Assembly: GCF_001280425.1 (NCBI RefSeq)
Contig: NZ_LIUF01000001.1
Coordinates: 910,945-974,944, forward strand
DNA length: 64,000 nt
DNA from: Haloarcula rubripromontorii
GTDB taxonomy: Archaea > Halobacteriota > Halobacteria > Halobacteriales > Haloarculaceae
Direction of reading: 5' to 3'
Part shown: positions 9,025 through 16,726 of the stretch, one piece after another
Position numbering within the stretch: the first letter of the stretch is position 1
How the letters are laid out: every line of letters starts with the position of its first letter
Position numbers and translations under genes: made by a program
The notes under the pieces: model-generated
Databases searched by the model: none
What the model was told of the DNA's origin: nothing
Seen by the model: only the letters and a program-made list of their open reading frames with translations

Positions 9025-9543
9025 CTACTCCAGCATCGCTGCGGCTTCCTCCTTGTCGAGGTCGCCGCGCTCGAAGGCCGACAGCACGTCCAGCACGCTC
9101 TGGTCAGGGCCGTCGTCGCCCACCTCGTCTAGCGTGACCTTCTGAGAGTTACCCACGAACTCATCGAAGTCCGTTCCGTCGGAGAGAGCTTTCTCCTTTT
9201 TCACGCGGTAGTTGCCGCCGTCGGTCGTGTGGAGGTCCGCCGGGTGAAAGAAGTACCAGTCTTCGCGGTCGAAGCGGACGCCGATGCGGGGTTTCGCGCC
9301 GAAGTTCCGGGCGAAAAACAGCAGCGCCTCGACCTCCTCACCGGTGAGATAGATGGGGTCGCCGGCACTGGATTTCGCCTCGATAGCGTAGAACGTCTCG
9401 CCGTCGCCCGAAAGCACGTCCGGCAGTTCCCGCTCGGTCGCACTGCCGCTCGCCGGCGCGCGCATCACCGCGAATCCCGCCTCGTCGAGTGCGTTGACCA
9501 GTTCGCGCTCCCGGCGGTCGCCCTTCGCGTTCGAGTTTGCCAT
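9025..9543 (-). CDS. hjc: Holliday junction resolvase Hjc
   Basis: A 172-residue archaeal resolvase that cuts four-way junctions symmetrically. The N-terminus has the family's basic [10 protein letters not shown] with the catalytic glutamate (E12 or E14), and the PD-(D/E)xK core is complete: D42 in ELPDVL, then E55 and K57 in YAIEAKSS. The serine and arginine in MRAPASGS match the family's DNA-binding segment. The last 50 residues form an acidic tail longer than in thermophile Hjc, ending in EEAAAMLE. It lies near the SWIM protein and 3 kb from PCNA, a known partner of Hjc in other archaea. Confidence 0.95.
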   Translation of the reverse strand: MANSNAKGDRRERELVNALDEAGFAVMRAPASGSATERELPDVLSGDGETFYAIEAKSSAGDPIYLTGEEVEALLFFARNFGAKPRIGVRFDREDWYFFHPADLHTTDGGNYRVKKEKALSDGTDFDEFVGNSQKVTLDEVGDDGPDQSVLDVLSAFERGDLDKEEAAAMLE

Positions 9544-9728
9544 TATCAGGACGTGGAGCGACGGGGGTAAAACCGTTCAGATACGTCCAGACCGTTCATT
9601 CCGTTCAGCGGCGCGTACATCGTTTGACCTATCGCGGGGCATATACACCCCAGTACCCTCCCACGCGATGGAATGATTTCGCTCACAACAGCGACCGTAC
9701 CGACGACGCGAACCGAGGAGTACCACCG

Positions 9729-10601
9729 ATGAGACGCCGACGCTTCATCGCGACGGGCGCGGGCGTCGGTGTCGGCCTCCTTGCCGGCTGTTCGGGGTCC
9801 AGCGACTCCGGCAGCGACGGGACCAGTGACGATGGGACCAGCGACGACGCGACGATGGCCGACGGCGGCGCTGTCGGAGCGTTCCGGCTCCTCATCAGCG
9901 ACCAGCCGGCGGCCATCGGTGACTTCGACTCCCTGAACGTCTCCTTCTCGCGGGCCCGCATCTTCCGCGCGAGCGAGGAGACGGAGGACACCGCGACCGA
10001 AACTGCCACGGCCGACCCGACTGGGACGGCCACGGCCGACTCGACCGAGGCGGAGACGACTGACCCGACCGAGACGGAGACGCCGGACGACGACGCGGAC
10101 GAGGACGCCGACGGCGGCTTCGTCGTCCGCGACCTCGACGGCGCGACCGTCGATCTCACCGAAGTGGTCGGCGACAGGGCCATCGGCGTTCTCGACGGCG
10201 AACTCGAAGCGGGCCGCTACAGCAAGATCGAACTGTACGCGGAGTCCGTCGAGGGGGTCGTCGACGGCGAGTCCGTCGACGTGAAGATTCCCAGCGAGAA
10301 GCTCCAGCTCACCAAGCCCTTCGAGGTCGTTGCCGGCGAATCGGTCGAGTTCGTCTTCGATATCAATGTCGTCAAGAAGGGCAACGGCGGCTACAACCTC
10401 CTGCCGGTCATCTCGGAAAGTGGGGTTGCCGGCACGGACGTCGACGTCGAGGAGGTCGGCAACGGTGCGGATGCAGATGATACCGAGAGCAGTACCGATG
10501 ACGATGAGGAGACCGAAGCCGAGACGACGGAGATTGACGAGACCGACCGCGACTCGGTGACGGAGTCGGACCGGCCCGGCAACGAAACCGCCGCCGAGTA
10601 G
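9729..10601 (+). CDS. Tat-type lipoprotein with DUF4382 domain
   Basis: A 290-residue exported lipoprotein. MRRRRFIATG plus a hydrophobic stretch ends in the lipobox LLAGC, with C21 the lipidated residue, a combination typical of haloarchaeal Tat lipoproteins. A Ser/Gly/Asp linker follows. The core reads LLISDQPAAIGDFDSLNV, then DLTEVVGDRAIGVLDGELEAGRYSKIEL and PFEVVAGESVEFVFDINVVKKG, the DUF4382 pattern. A Thr/Glu-rich insert of TATADPTGT-like units (about residues 85-125) interrupts the domain, and a second Asp/Glu/Thr tail ends the protein. Function of the domain is unknown. Confidence 0.82.
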   Translation: MRRRRFIATGAGVGVGLLAGCSGSSDSGSDGTSDDGTSDDATMADGGAVGAFRLLISDQPAAIGDFDSLNVSFSRARIFRASEETEDTATETATADPTGTATADSTEAETTDPTETETPDDDADEDADGGFVVRDLDGATVDLTEVVGDRAIGVLDGELEAGRYSKIELYAESVEGVVDGESVDVKIPSEKLQLTKPFEVVAGESVEFVFDINVVKKGNGGYNLLPVISESGVAGTDVDVEEVGNGADADDTESSTDDDEETEAETTEIDETDRDSVTESDRPGNETAAE

Positions 10602-10611
10602 CGACCCCGCC

Positions 10612-11223
10612 TCACTCCTCGATGCGTGACTCCAGTTCCTGGATGACCTCGTCGGTCGTGCCGCCGTCGCCGCGAACCGCCTGCGTGTAGCGCCTGTATT
10701 CTTCAGGGGACACCTCAACAGTCTTGGTTTCGCCTTTGTGCGAAATCTCAAGTTTCACCGTGCCCTGTGGGTTGTTCCGTCGTCGGAAGCTCGCCATCGC
10801 GGTGAAGACGAACCAGAACGCCACGCACGCACCGATGAAGTACGCCATCGTCGTTTCGAACGCTAGCGTCTGCCCACCGACGGTCCAGTTGTAGGGATAT
10901 GCCGTTTGAAACAGCCCCACACCGACCAGACAGAGGACCGCGCCGACGGCGACGCCGCTCTGTTCCCGGCGGCTTGAGGGAAGTACAGCGACGACGCTCA
11001 GGAACATTGCGGGAATGCCAAGGCCGCCCAGTGTCCCGCCGAGTTTCTCGGCAGCGTGGGGCTCAGTTGCGCCGACAACTGCCGACAGCGGCGTCGTCAC
11101 CAGAAGTATTGCGACGACCACCGTCAGCGCGCCAACACACCCCAGGGTCGCACCGGCAACGACACGGCGAGGGTCACGCCCCTCCCAACGCCGGTTGCTG
11201 TACGCGTCCCCGAGGTTCTCCAT
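10612..11223 (-). CDS. Haloarchaeal membrane protein with cytosolic tail
   Basis: A 203-residue protein with about five hydrophobic helices, including VVAGATLGCVGALTVVVAILLV, IPAMFLSVVAVLP, VAVGAVLCLVGVGLF and FIGACVAFWFVFTAMA. The cytosolic tail carries GTVKLEISHKGETKTVEVS and ends VIQELESRIEE. The start MENLGDAYSNRR resembles a conserved haloarchaeal family (possibly DUF7139; from memory). It is convergent with the lipoprotein gene and followed on the same strand by the hydrolase 36 bp upstream. Function unknown. Confidence 0.72.
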   Translation of the reverse strand: MENLGDAYSNRRWEGRDPRRVVAGATLGCVGALTVVVAILLVTTPLSAVVGATEPHAAEKLGGTLGGLGIPAMFLSVVAVLPSSRREQSGVAVGAVLCLVGVGLFQTAYPYNWTVGGQTLAFETTMAYFIGACVAFWFVFTAMASFRRRNNPQGTVKLEISHKGETKTVEVSPEEYRRYTQAVRGDGGTTDEVIQELESRIEE

Positions 11224-11259
11224 ACCGGCCCGTTAGCACCCGACCCACAAAACGGTACG

Positions 11260-12156
11260 TCAGACGCGCGTGCGACGCTGTACGGCGGTCAGTGCGTCGT
11301 CGCCAGCAGCTGTTACTGTCCCGAGATGGTCGCTGTCGACGGATTCAAACGAAGCGTCCGGAAGTCGCTGTGCGAGCGCCTTCCCCGTCGACGGGGCAAC
11401 GTTGGCGTCGTTTTGTCCCTGGAACACGCTAACCGGGACCGAAATGTCTTCGAGGGCAAACGGCCATGGCTGTGAGAGCAGTCGCTGCTCGCGGATGATC
11501 CCGCTCGGACCGCGTGCCATCGACGTGAGCATATCCGCACGGACGATCCGTGCCACCTCGTCGGCTGCCAGGGCGTCCGTCTCCGGTGTCTCCTCGGCAA
11601 CGAACCCGACGGCGTAAGCAGGGTCCCGGCGGACGGCAACCCATCGCTGCAGCCGGAACAGTCGCCCGAGCGCCCATGGAGCGTGCCTGGACAGTGCCCC
11701 TACGAACTGCTGGACGCGCCCTGTTGTGCCGACTGACGGCGGGCCGCTGCTGCCCAGCAACGCGAGCCGCTCTATCTCCGGCAATCGATGGCAGGCCAGC
11801 GCGAACGGGCCACCGCCGGAGAAGCCGACGGCACCAGCCGCGTCGACATCGAGGTGTGACAGGAGGTGTGCGGCGTCGTCCGGCCAGTCTTCGAGTGTGA
11901 CAGAAGCGTCTTCGGAGTTCCCGATACCCGGCCGGTCCGGGGCGATGAGGCGGACGCCGCGTTCCCAGGCCGGTGCGGCAAGCAGCCGTGCGGCGACGTG
12001 TGACCCGGGGGTACCGTGACAGAAGAGGACCGGATAGCCGTCGGCGTCACCGTAGGTGGCGTAGGCTAACCGCCGCCCGTCTGGGAGGGAGAGTGTCTCC
12101 GTCTCGGCGTCGTCGGGCAGCCAGTCAGTGGCTGGGATTGGCGGCGCGGACCCCAT
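11260..12156 (-). CDS. Alpha/beta hydrolase
   Basis: A 298-residue alpha/beta-hydrolase. LFCHGTPGSH supplies the oxyanion HG motif, GFSGGGP is the nucleophile elbow with the catalytic serine, QGQND-like VFQGQNDANV holds the acid, and SDHLG supplies the histidine. A cap domain lies between about residues 140 and 215. The substrate is not predictable. It follows pcn on the same strand by 6 bp and so may be co-transcribed with it. Confidence 0.83.
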   Translation of the reverse strand: MGSAPPIPATDWLPDDAETETLSLPDGRRLAYATYGDADGYPVLFCHGTPGSHVAARLLAAPAWERGVRLIAPDRPGIGNSEDASVTLEDWPDDAAHLLSHLDVDAAGAVGFSGGGPFALACHRLPEIERLALLGSSGPPSVGTTGRVQQFVGALSRHAPWALGRLFRLQRWVAVRRDPAYAVGFVAEETPETDALAADEVARIVRADMLTSMARGPSGIIREQRLLSQPWPFALEDISVPVSVFQGQNDANVAPSTGKALAQRLPDASFESVDSDHLGTVTAAGDDALTAVQRRTRV

Positions 12157-12162
12157 CCGTCG

Positions 12163-12906
12163 TTATTCGCTCTGGATGCGCGGCGCGAGCATGTACGTGA
12201 CCCGGCCCTGCCCCTCGGCGAAGCTGAAGTGCATCTTGACCGGGAACTCCTCGCCGAGTTCCATCTCGACCTCGGCGTCTTTCGGGATGGCCTTGTTCAT
12301 GTTCTTCAGGTAGTCCAGCGAGAACAGCGAGTGGGCGTCACCGGGGGTGAGGTCGATGAGGTCGTCGCGGGTGAGTTCAAGGTGGACATCGTCGGTGTCG
12401 CCCTCGGCGTCGACGTAGAACAGTTCCTCGGTCGCGTCGACGCCCAGCGCGATGTGATCGCTGACCATGTCCGCTGCGGTGACCGACCGGTCGATGTCTT
12501 TCCCCTCGATGACGATGTTCGCCGAGAGGTCCAGATCCGGCAGGTCCGGTTCCTGACGGATGGAGTCGGGATCGATCAGCGCGAGGGTGTATTCGAGACC
12601 GTCGATAGAGATGTGGAGTTTCCGCGTCTCCTCGTCCAGATCGAGGTGAACGAGCTGGCCGGCGTCGGCCATGCCGGCGATGTCTTCGAGCCGGGAGAGA
12701 TTGACGCCGATGAGTCCACCGTCAGTCTCGTAGGACTCGAACGCCGCCGCGTCGAGCCGCAGGTCGACCATTCCAACGTTTGCCGGGTCGACTGCCCGGA
12801 TTTCCAGCCCGTCTTCTTCGAGGTGGATCTTGCACTCGTCCACCAGCACGCTCACAGAGTCGAGAGTCGCCTGGAGCGTGTCTGCGCTCACGATGGCGTT
12901 GAACAT
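12163..12906 (-). CDS. pcn: DNA polymerase sliding clamp (PCNA)
   Basis: A 247-residue clamp that trims around DNA and holds polymerase, Fen1, ligase and repair nucleases. The start [21 protein letters not shown] is the family N-terminus. The centre has [19 protein letters not shown], close to the interdomain connector that binds PIP-box partners, and the C-terminus ends [12 protein letters not shown]. The chain is strongly acidic, as in the known haloarchaeal clamps with acidic patches. A TATA element lies 26-34 nt upstream. A longer frame before this start is rejected because of that promoter. Confidence 0.96.
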   Translation of the reverse strand: MFNAIVSADTLQATLDSVSVLVDECKIHLEEDGLEIRAVDPANVGMVDLRLDAAAFESYETDGGLIGVNLSRLEDIAGMADAGQLVHLDLDEETRKLHISIDGLEYTLALIDPDSIRQEPDLPDLDLSANIVIEGKDIDRSVTAADMVSDHIALGVDATEELFYVDAEGDTDDVHLELTRDDLIDLTPGDAHSLFSLDYLKNMNKAIPKDAEVEMELGEEFPVKMHFSFAEGQGRVTYMLAPRIQSE

Positions 12907-12931
12907 CTTGAACCGAAGTATGCCCCCATCC

Positions 12932-12940
12932 ATTAAAAAG
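12932..12940 (-). promoter_or_regulatory. TATA box of pcn
   Basis: Read on the minus strand the site is CTTTTTAATG, 26-34 nt before the pcn ATG at 12906. That spacing implies a leaderless or nearly leaderless transcript. Confidence 0.6.
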
Positions 12941-13061
12941 TCCCTCATTGAAACCGCGTGCGCGCGAGCGACCGCGGGCGGAACGGCGTTCGCGAGTGAT
13001 ACTGTCTGTCGGCTGATTAGAACGCGATGCGGCAGTTCGAAGCGTTACTCCGGCGACGCGC

Positions 13062-14147
13062 TCAGGCTTCCGGTTTGAACACGTCGGGGTTTGCCGAGCC
13101 TTCGCGGTTGATGACGGCCATCATGCCCTTGCGTGCGACCCGGGAGAGCGCGTGGTCGACCAGTTTGATGGGGCCGGGCACCTCCGCGTGCAGCGTCGCA
13201 ATAGCACAGGACCCGGGCTTGACCGGCGTCGTCTGGACGAACTTGTTGGGCGGCCCGGCGATGGAGCCTTGCTGCCAGACCTCGTCCCAGACGGACCCGA
13301 TGGGGTGGAAACTGGAGTCGAGGTTCGGCCCGCCGGCCACAAAGTACACGCGGGCGGTGTCGCCGACCGAGATGCTCGGCGCGCCGTATCGGTCCGGCGT
13401 GATGGCGTATTTCTCGCCGTTCATCAGAACGTAGGTCGGGTCCTCGGCCGCCATCGCCTCCATGTCGAAGTCGTGGTGCCCCTTCTCGCCGGCCTCGCCG
13501 GTGGTGTACAGCTCGTGCTGGCCGAAGTAGAACTCGTGGTCCACTTCGGGGAGCCCGTCTTTCGGCTCGACGAGGACCATCCCGAACATCCCCGAAGAGA
13601 TGTGCATATCGAGGTTCGGGACGGCGCAGTGGTAGATGAACGCGCCGGGGTAGGTGGCCTTGAACCGGAACGTCTTGGTCTGGCCCGGCGTGACCATCGA
13701 CGCCTCAGCACCGCCTCCGGGGCCGCGGACGGCGTGGAGGTCGATGTTGTGGGGCATCGAGTTTCCTTCCTCGTTCGTGATGGTGAGTTCGACGGTGTCG
13801 CCCCGGCGGACCCGGATCATCGGGCCGGGGATCTGATCGCCGAAGGTCATGTAGGTGTACGTGACACCCGGTTCGATTTCCGCGACTTGCTCTTTGGTGG
13901 TCATCTCCACCGACACAGTCTTTGGCTCCGACCGGTCGATGGGGTCCGGGATCGCGGTCGGGTCCGCGGCGATTCGGTCGACGTCGGTCTGCTGTGCGGC
14001 GTTCATAGCTGGCTCCTGTGGGGTCGTCTCCGCTTCGGTCGATTGTTCTTTTGCGCCCGGTGCGCTGGCACAGCCCGCAAGCGCGGCCGTGCCGACGCCC
14101 AGGGCCTCTAACACCCGCCTCCGCGTCGCCGTCGGAATAGTTGACAT
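13062..14147 (-). CDS. nirK: Copper-containing nitrite reductase NirK (Tat lipoprotein)
   Basis: A 361-residue two-cupredoxin enzyme reducing nitrite to NO outside the membrane. The Tat motif TRRRVL (from residue 8) and lipobox LAGC (C26) give a lipid-anchored export signal. Copper sites are complete: type 1 ligands H133, C174, H182 and M187; type 2 ligands H138, H173 and H332 (in DHALSR); catalytic D136 in MPHNIDLH and H281 in FHPIGS. Export as a folded copper protein suits the Tat pathway, and both tatC genes lie 2.5-6 kb away. Inverted repeats upstream suggest respiratory regulation. No other denitrification gene is visible nearby. Confidence 0.95.
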   Translation of the reverse strand: MSTIPTATRRRVLEALGVGTAALAGCASAPGAKEQSTEAETTPQEPAMNAAQQTDVDRIAADPTAIPDPIDRSEPKTVSVEMTTKEQVAEIEPGVTYTYMTFGDQIPGPMIRVRRGDTVELTITNEEGNSMPHNIDLHAVRGPGGGAEASMVTPGQTKTFRFKATYPGAFIYHCAVPNLDMHISSGMFGMVLVEPKDGLPEVDHEFYFGQHELYTTGEAGEKGHHDFDMEAMAAEDPTYVLMNGEKYAITPDRYGAPSISVGDTARVYFVAGGPNLDSSFHPIGSVWDEVWQQGSIAGPPNKFVQTTPVKPGSCAIATLHAEVPGPIKLVDHALSRVARKGMMAVINREGSANPDVFKPEA

Positions 14148-14453
14148 CGGGGGGTCACTTCCTACAGATGGGACTCTGTGCGTAAGCGGTATATACTGAG
14201 ATGCGCAATCTCAGCCGCTGAGACGTGTTCTTGCTCGGTAAGAACGGCACTGAACGTGTTCGGGTAGGTGGTAATGTAGTCCCGGAAACTGTCGGCATTC
14301 CGGTTCTCTTCGGGGCAACTGAGAGCGGCCGGCGTGCAGTGGTGACCGGAAACGCCGAGTCGGCATCCATTTGAGCGCTGACCGCGTCCGTGGTACTATG
14401 ACTGTGATTTCGCCATCTTTCGGCGGTCGGGACGCACGCGGTGTGTGGTAACC
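14148..14453. promoter_or_regulatory. Intergenic region with nirK promoter and three inverted repeats
   Basis: A TATA-like GTATATAC lies near 14189-14196 on the nirK side. Next to it CTGAGAT (14196-14202) and ATCTCAG (14208-14214) form a perfect 7-bp repeat with a 5-nt spacer. GTTCTT (14227-14232) and AAGAAC (14240-14245) form a second, and GAAC-GT-GTTC (14252-14261) a third. No protein or RNA gene is supported in the region; the start of rlmE at its right end lacks an obvious strong TATA. Binding proteins are inferred only. Confidence 0.55.
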
Positions 14454-15245
14454 ATGTCGGGCAAAGACGACTACTACAACAGAGCGAAGCAGGAGGGGTA
14501 TCGCGCGCGGTCAGCCTACAAGCTCCAGCAGCTAGACGACACAGCCGGCCTCCTCGGCGAGGGACGGACCGTCGTTGACCTCGGCGCTGCGCCCGGCGGC
14601 TGGATGCAGGTCGCGGCCGAGCGCATCGGCGAGCGCGGGACGCTGGTCGGTGTCGACCGCCAGACCATCGACGATCTGGAGGGCCCCGAACCGACCGTCG
14701 AGTACGTCCGCGGCGATATGACCGAGGACGGCACGAAAGACGAAATCCGCGAAATAGTCGGCGAGAGCGACGGCAGCGGCGGTCCGGTCGACGTGGTCAT
14801 CTCTGATATGGCCCCGAACATGACCGGGCAGTACGACCTCGACCACGCCCGGTCGGTCCATCTGGTCCGGCAGGCTTTCGAGGTGGCGACGGACCTGCTC
14901 GACGCTGGCGGGGACTTCTGTGCGAAGGTGTTCGACGGTCAGGACCTCGACGCCCTCATCGCCGACATCGAACCGGAGTTCGAGTACGTCCGCGAGGTCC
15001 GCCCCGACGCCTCGCGGGATTCCTCTTCGGAGCTGTATCTGGTGGCGAAACACCGCCTGACTGGGCCGGTCCGCGAGGGGGATATCGTCGAAGTCACTAT
15101 CGACGACATCGGGGAAGAGGGCGACGGTATCGCAAAGGTCGAGAACTTCACCGTGTTCGTCAGCGGCGTCGAAGAGGGCGAAACAGTCGAGGTCCGAATC
15201 GACGACGTGAAGCCCCGGTACGCGTTCGCCGAACCGGTCGAATAA
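14454..15245 (+). CDS. rlmE: Ribosomal RNA 2'-O-methyltransferase RlmE/FtsJ with C-terminal TRAM domain
   Basis: A 263-residue SAM-dependent RNA methyltransferase. MSGKDDYYNRAKQEGYRARSAYKLQQL carries the catalytic lysine of the K-D-K-E set, VVDLGAAPGGWMQVA binds SAM, VISDMAPNMTG holds the catalytic aspartate, and FCAKVFDG the second lysine. Residues from about 200 (GDIVEVTIDDIGEEGDGIAK) form a TRAM domain, an archaeal addition to RlmE that adds RNA binding. An ATG three codons upstream is possible. Downstream it is convergent with the transporter gene. Confidence 0.93.
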   Translation: MSGKDDYYNRAKQEGYRARSAYKLQQLDDTAGLLGEGRTVVDLGAAPGGWMQVAAERIGERGTLVGVDRQTIDDLEGPEPTVEYVRGDMTEDGTKDEIREIVGESDGSGGPVDVVISDMAPNMTGQYDLDHARSVHLVRQAFEVATDLLDAGGDFCAKVFDGQDLDALIADIEPEFEYVREVRPDASRDSSSELYLVAKHRLTGPVREGDIVEVTIDDIGEEGDGIAKVENFTVFVSGVEEGETVEVRIDDVKPRYAFAEPVE

Positions 15246-15263
15246 GCCGCTTGCAGTCGTTTT

Positions 15264-15962
15264 TCAGTCGGCGCTCGCTGGGGTCGTAACAACGTCGTTT
15301 CGGCGAGCGAAGCCGACGACAGCGTAGACGAACGGCGTATCGAGGACGGCGATAGCGAGCTTCAGCAGGTACTGGCCGACGATGAGTGCCAGCGCCTCGG
15401 CCGGCGGGACGCCCTGAAACAGGATGAAGCCGACACCGATGAAGATGACCGTATCGATAAGCTGGCTAGTGGCTGTCGAACCGATGTTGCGGAGCCAGAG
15501 CTTCTCGCCGTCCGTTCGGTCCCTGAGCCAGTGGAAGACGAACACGTCCCAGTTCTGGCTCACGACGTAGGCCGACAGGCTGGCGACGACGATGGCCGTG
15601 CTGGCCCCGAGGACGTTACGGAACGCCGCGAGGTCGACCGGCTGTGCCGCCTGCGGGAGGCCGGGCGCGAAGATGGTACTCCAGACCAGCGCCAGCAGGA
15701 CGAAGTTCATCGCGAACCCGACGTTGACGACGACCGTCGCAGCCCGCCGGCCGTACAGTTCTGCGTAGCAGTCGGAAGCGAAGAACGTCAGCGCGTATGC
15801 CAGTGCCGCTCCGGGCAGGACAAGCGTCGACCCGGCAAGCGGGAGCGAGAACGGCAGCGAGAACGCGAGCAGCTTCGAGGCGGTCACTTGCGAGGTGACC
15901 AGCGCTGTCACGAACAGCGCGACGAGGCCGACGCGAACCGCCTCTGACCGCTCACTGCTCAT
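15264..15962 (-). CDS. Queuosine/archaeosine precursor transporter-type membrane protein (YhhQ/VUT family)
   Basis: A 232-residue membrane protein with about six helices. Family signatures are SQVTASKLLAF in helix 1, FFASDCYAELYGRRAA after helix 2, NVLGASTAIVVASLSAYVVSQNWDVFVFHWLRDRT, and IGSTATSQLIDTVIFIGVGF. Bacterial members import queuine or preQ0; archaeal ones are proposed to import an archaeosine precursor, so the substrate here is inference. The ATG at 15962 lies inside the end of the ribbon-helix-helix gene, sharing 11 bp in another frame, so translation is probably coupled. The end is convergent with rlmE. Confidence 0.85.
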   Translation of the reverse strand: MSSERSEAVRVGLVALFVTALVTSQVTASKLLAFSLPFSLPLAGSTLVLPGAALAYALTFFASDCYAELYGRRAATVVVNVGFAMNFVLLALVWSTIFAPGLPQAAQPVDLAAFRNVLGASTAIVVASLSAYVVSQNWDVFVFHWLRDRTDGEKLWLRNIGSTATSQLIDTVIFIGVGFILFQGVPPAEALALIVGQYLLKLAIAVLDTPFVYAVVGFARRNDVVTTPASAD

Positions 15963-16128
15963 CGTCGAGTCGTCCCTGCCGTTCATCGATGTCGTCGAGC
16001 ATGTCAAGCGTCTTTCGCACCGAAGCGCGGATAGCCTCGCTCCGATTGACGAACTTCCCGTCTTCGCCGACGTGCTTGTCGATGTCGTTCAGTAGTTCGG
16101 CCGGGACTTCGACGCTTATCTTGGGCAT
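15952..16128 (-). CDS. Ribbon-helix-helix (CopG-type) DNA-binding protein, 58 aa
   Basis: Reads MPKISVEVPAELLNDID, then GKFVNRSEAIRASVRKTLDML and an acidic end ERQGRLDDEQ. This is the RHH pattern: a short N-terminal strand that enters the DNA major groove, a helix, the G-x-F-x-NRSE turn, and a second helix. The frame is too short for usual length filters. The stop overlaps the start of the transporter, making a two-gene operon. I infer an autoregulator that controls import of the precursor. Confidence 0.85.
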   Translation of the reverse strand: MPKISVEVPAELLNDIDKHVGEDGKFVNRSEAIRASVRKTLDMLDDIDERQGRLDDEQ

Positions 16129-16145
16129 ATCTGGAGAATATATTG

Positions 16146-16155
16146 AGCATATGCT
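16146..16155 (-). promoter_or_regulatory. Palindromic TATA region of the RHH-transporter operon
   Basis: AGCATATGCT is a perfect 10-bp palindrome centred about 22-25 nt before the RHH start at 16128, where the TATA box is expected. A dimeric RHH protein bound there would block TBP. A second AT-rich stretch, ATATATT near 16137-16143, is too close to the start to serve a leaderless transcript. Confidence 0.45.
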
Positions 16156-16265
16156 TAGCCACTGCGGTTTGCCGACCGGGCGTATCGCCCTCGATGGACG
16201 GTATATGCCGAGACAACTATCCGATATGTTCTATTCCGTTATTTAATCTCTGAAACGTTTCCAGA

Positions 16266-16726
16266 TTGAAACGACGTACAGTACTCGGCAGTGTCCTGCT
16301 GGCACTCGGGAGTGCGGGCTGTCGCAGTGAGAACAGTGCCGAACAAGACGATACGCGACCGAACGTCGCAGTGGGACAGACGCGCAGTTGACGACCGCGG
16401 AACGGACAGCGACCCCCACATCTGCCGGTGAGAACACGATCCGCTTGGGCGTTGACGAGCAAAACCACGTCGCGCCAGACAGTAGCGCTATTCAGTCCGG
16501 AGAGGGCGTCCACTTGCAGGCAGTTTCCGGAAACCACGAAATCTACTGCACGCACGACAGGCCGGACGGGGGCAAAGCCTGGGGCTTCAGGCTAGAAGAT
16601 GAGGAGTCTCGGGGGCTTGTCATCGAGGGTACGGGCCGTTACGAGTATCACTACGCGTTCCGCGACCGGGACGGCGGCACAATAATCGTCGAACAACGGT
16701 CTACGTGTCGCCGCTACGAACAGCTA
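16266..16726 (+). pseudogene. Frameshifted lipoprotein gene
   Basis: A TTG at 16266, placed about 20-25 nt after a TTATTTAATC element, opens KRRTVLGSVLLALGSAGCRS, a Tat-like signal with lipobox GSAGC (C19). The frame stops at TGA 16389-16391. The next frame (+2) begins at the same bases and continues TTAERTATPTSAGENTIRLG, GVHLQAVSGNHEIYC, AWGFRLEDEESRGLVIEG and YEYHYAFRDRDGG, with haloarchaeal codon use. It then runs without a stop into antisense of tatCt. So one gene seems broken near 16388 and its 3' end may be lost. A sequencing error or recoding is the alternative. Confidence 0.6.

Noticed and set aside
14398-14451. 17-codon upstream frame before rlmE (ATG at 14398)
   Set aside because: No supporting promoter or composition; could occur by chance.
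16252-16273. GAAACGTTTC palindrome with TTTCCAG..GAAACGACG resembling an ORB
   Set aside because: No G-run follows, and the GAAACGACG part codes for the KRR start of the broken lipoprotein.
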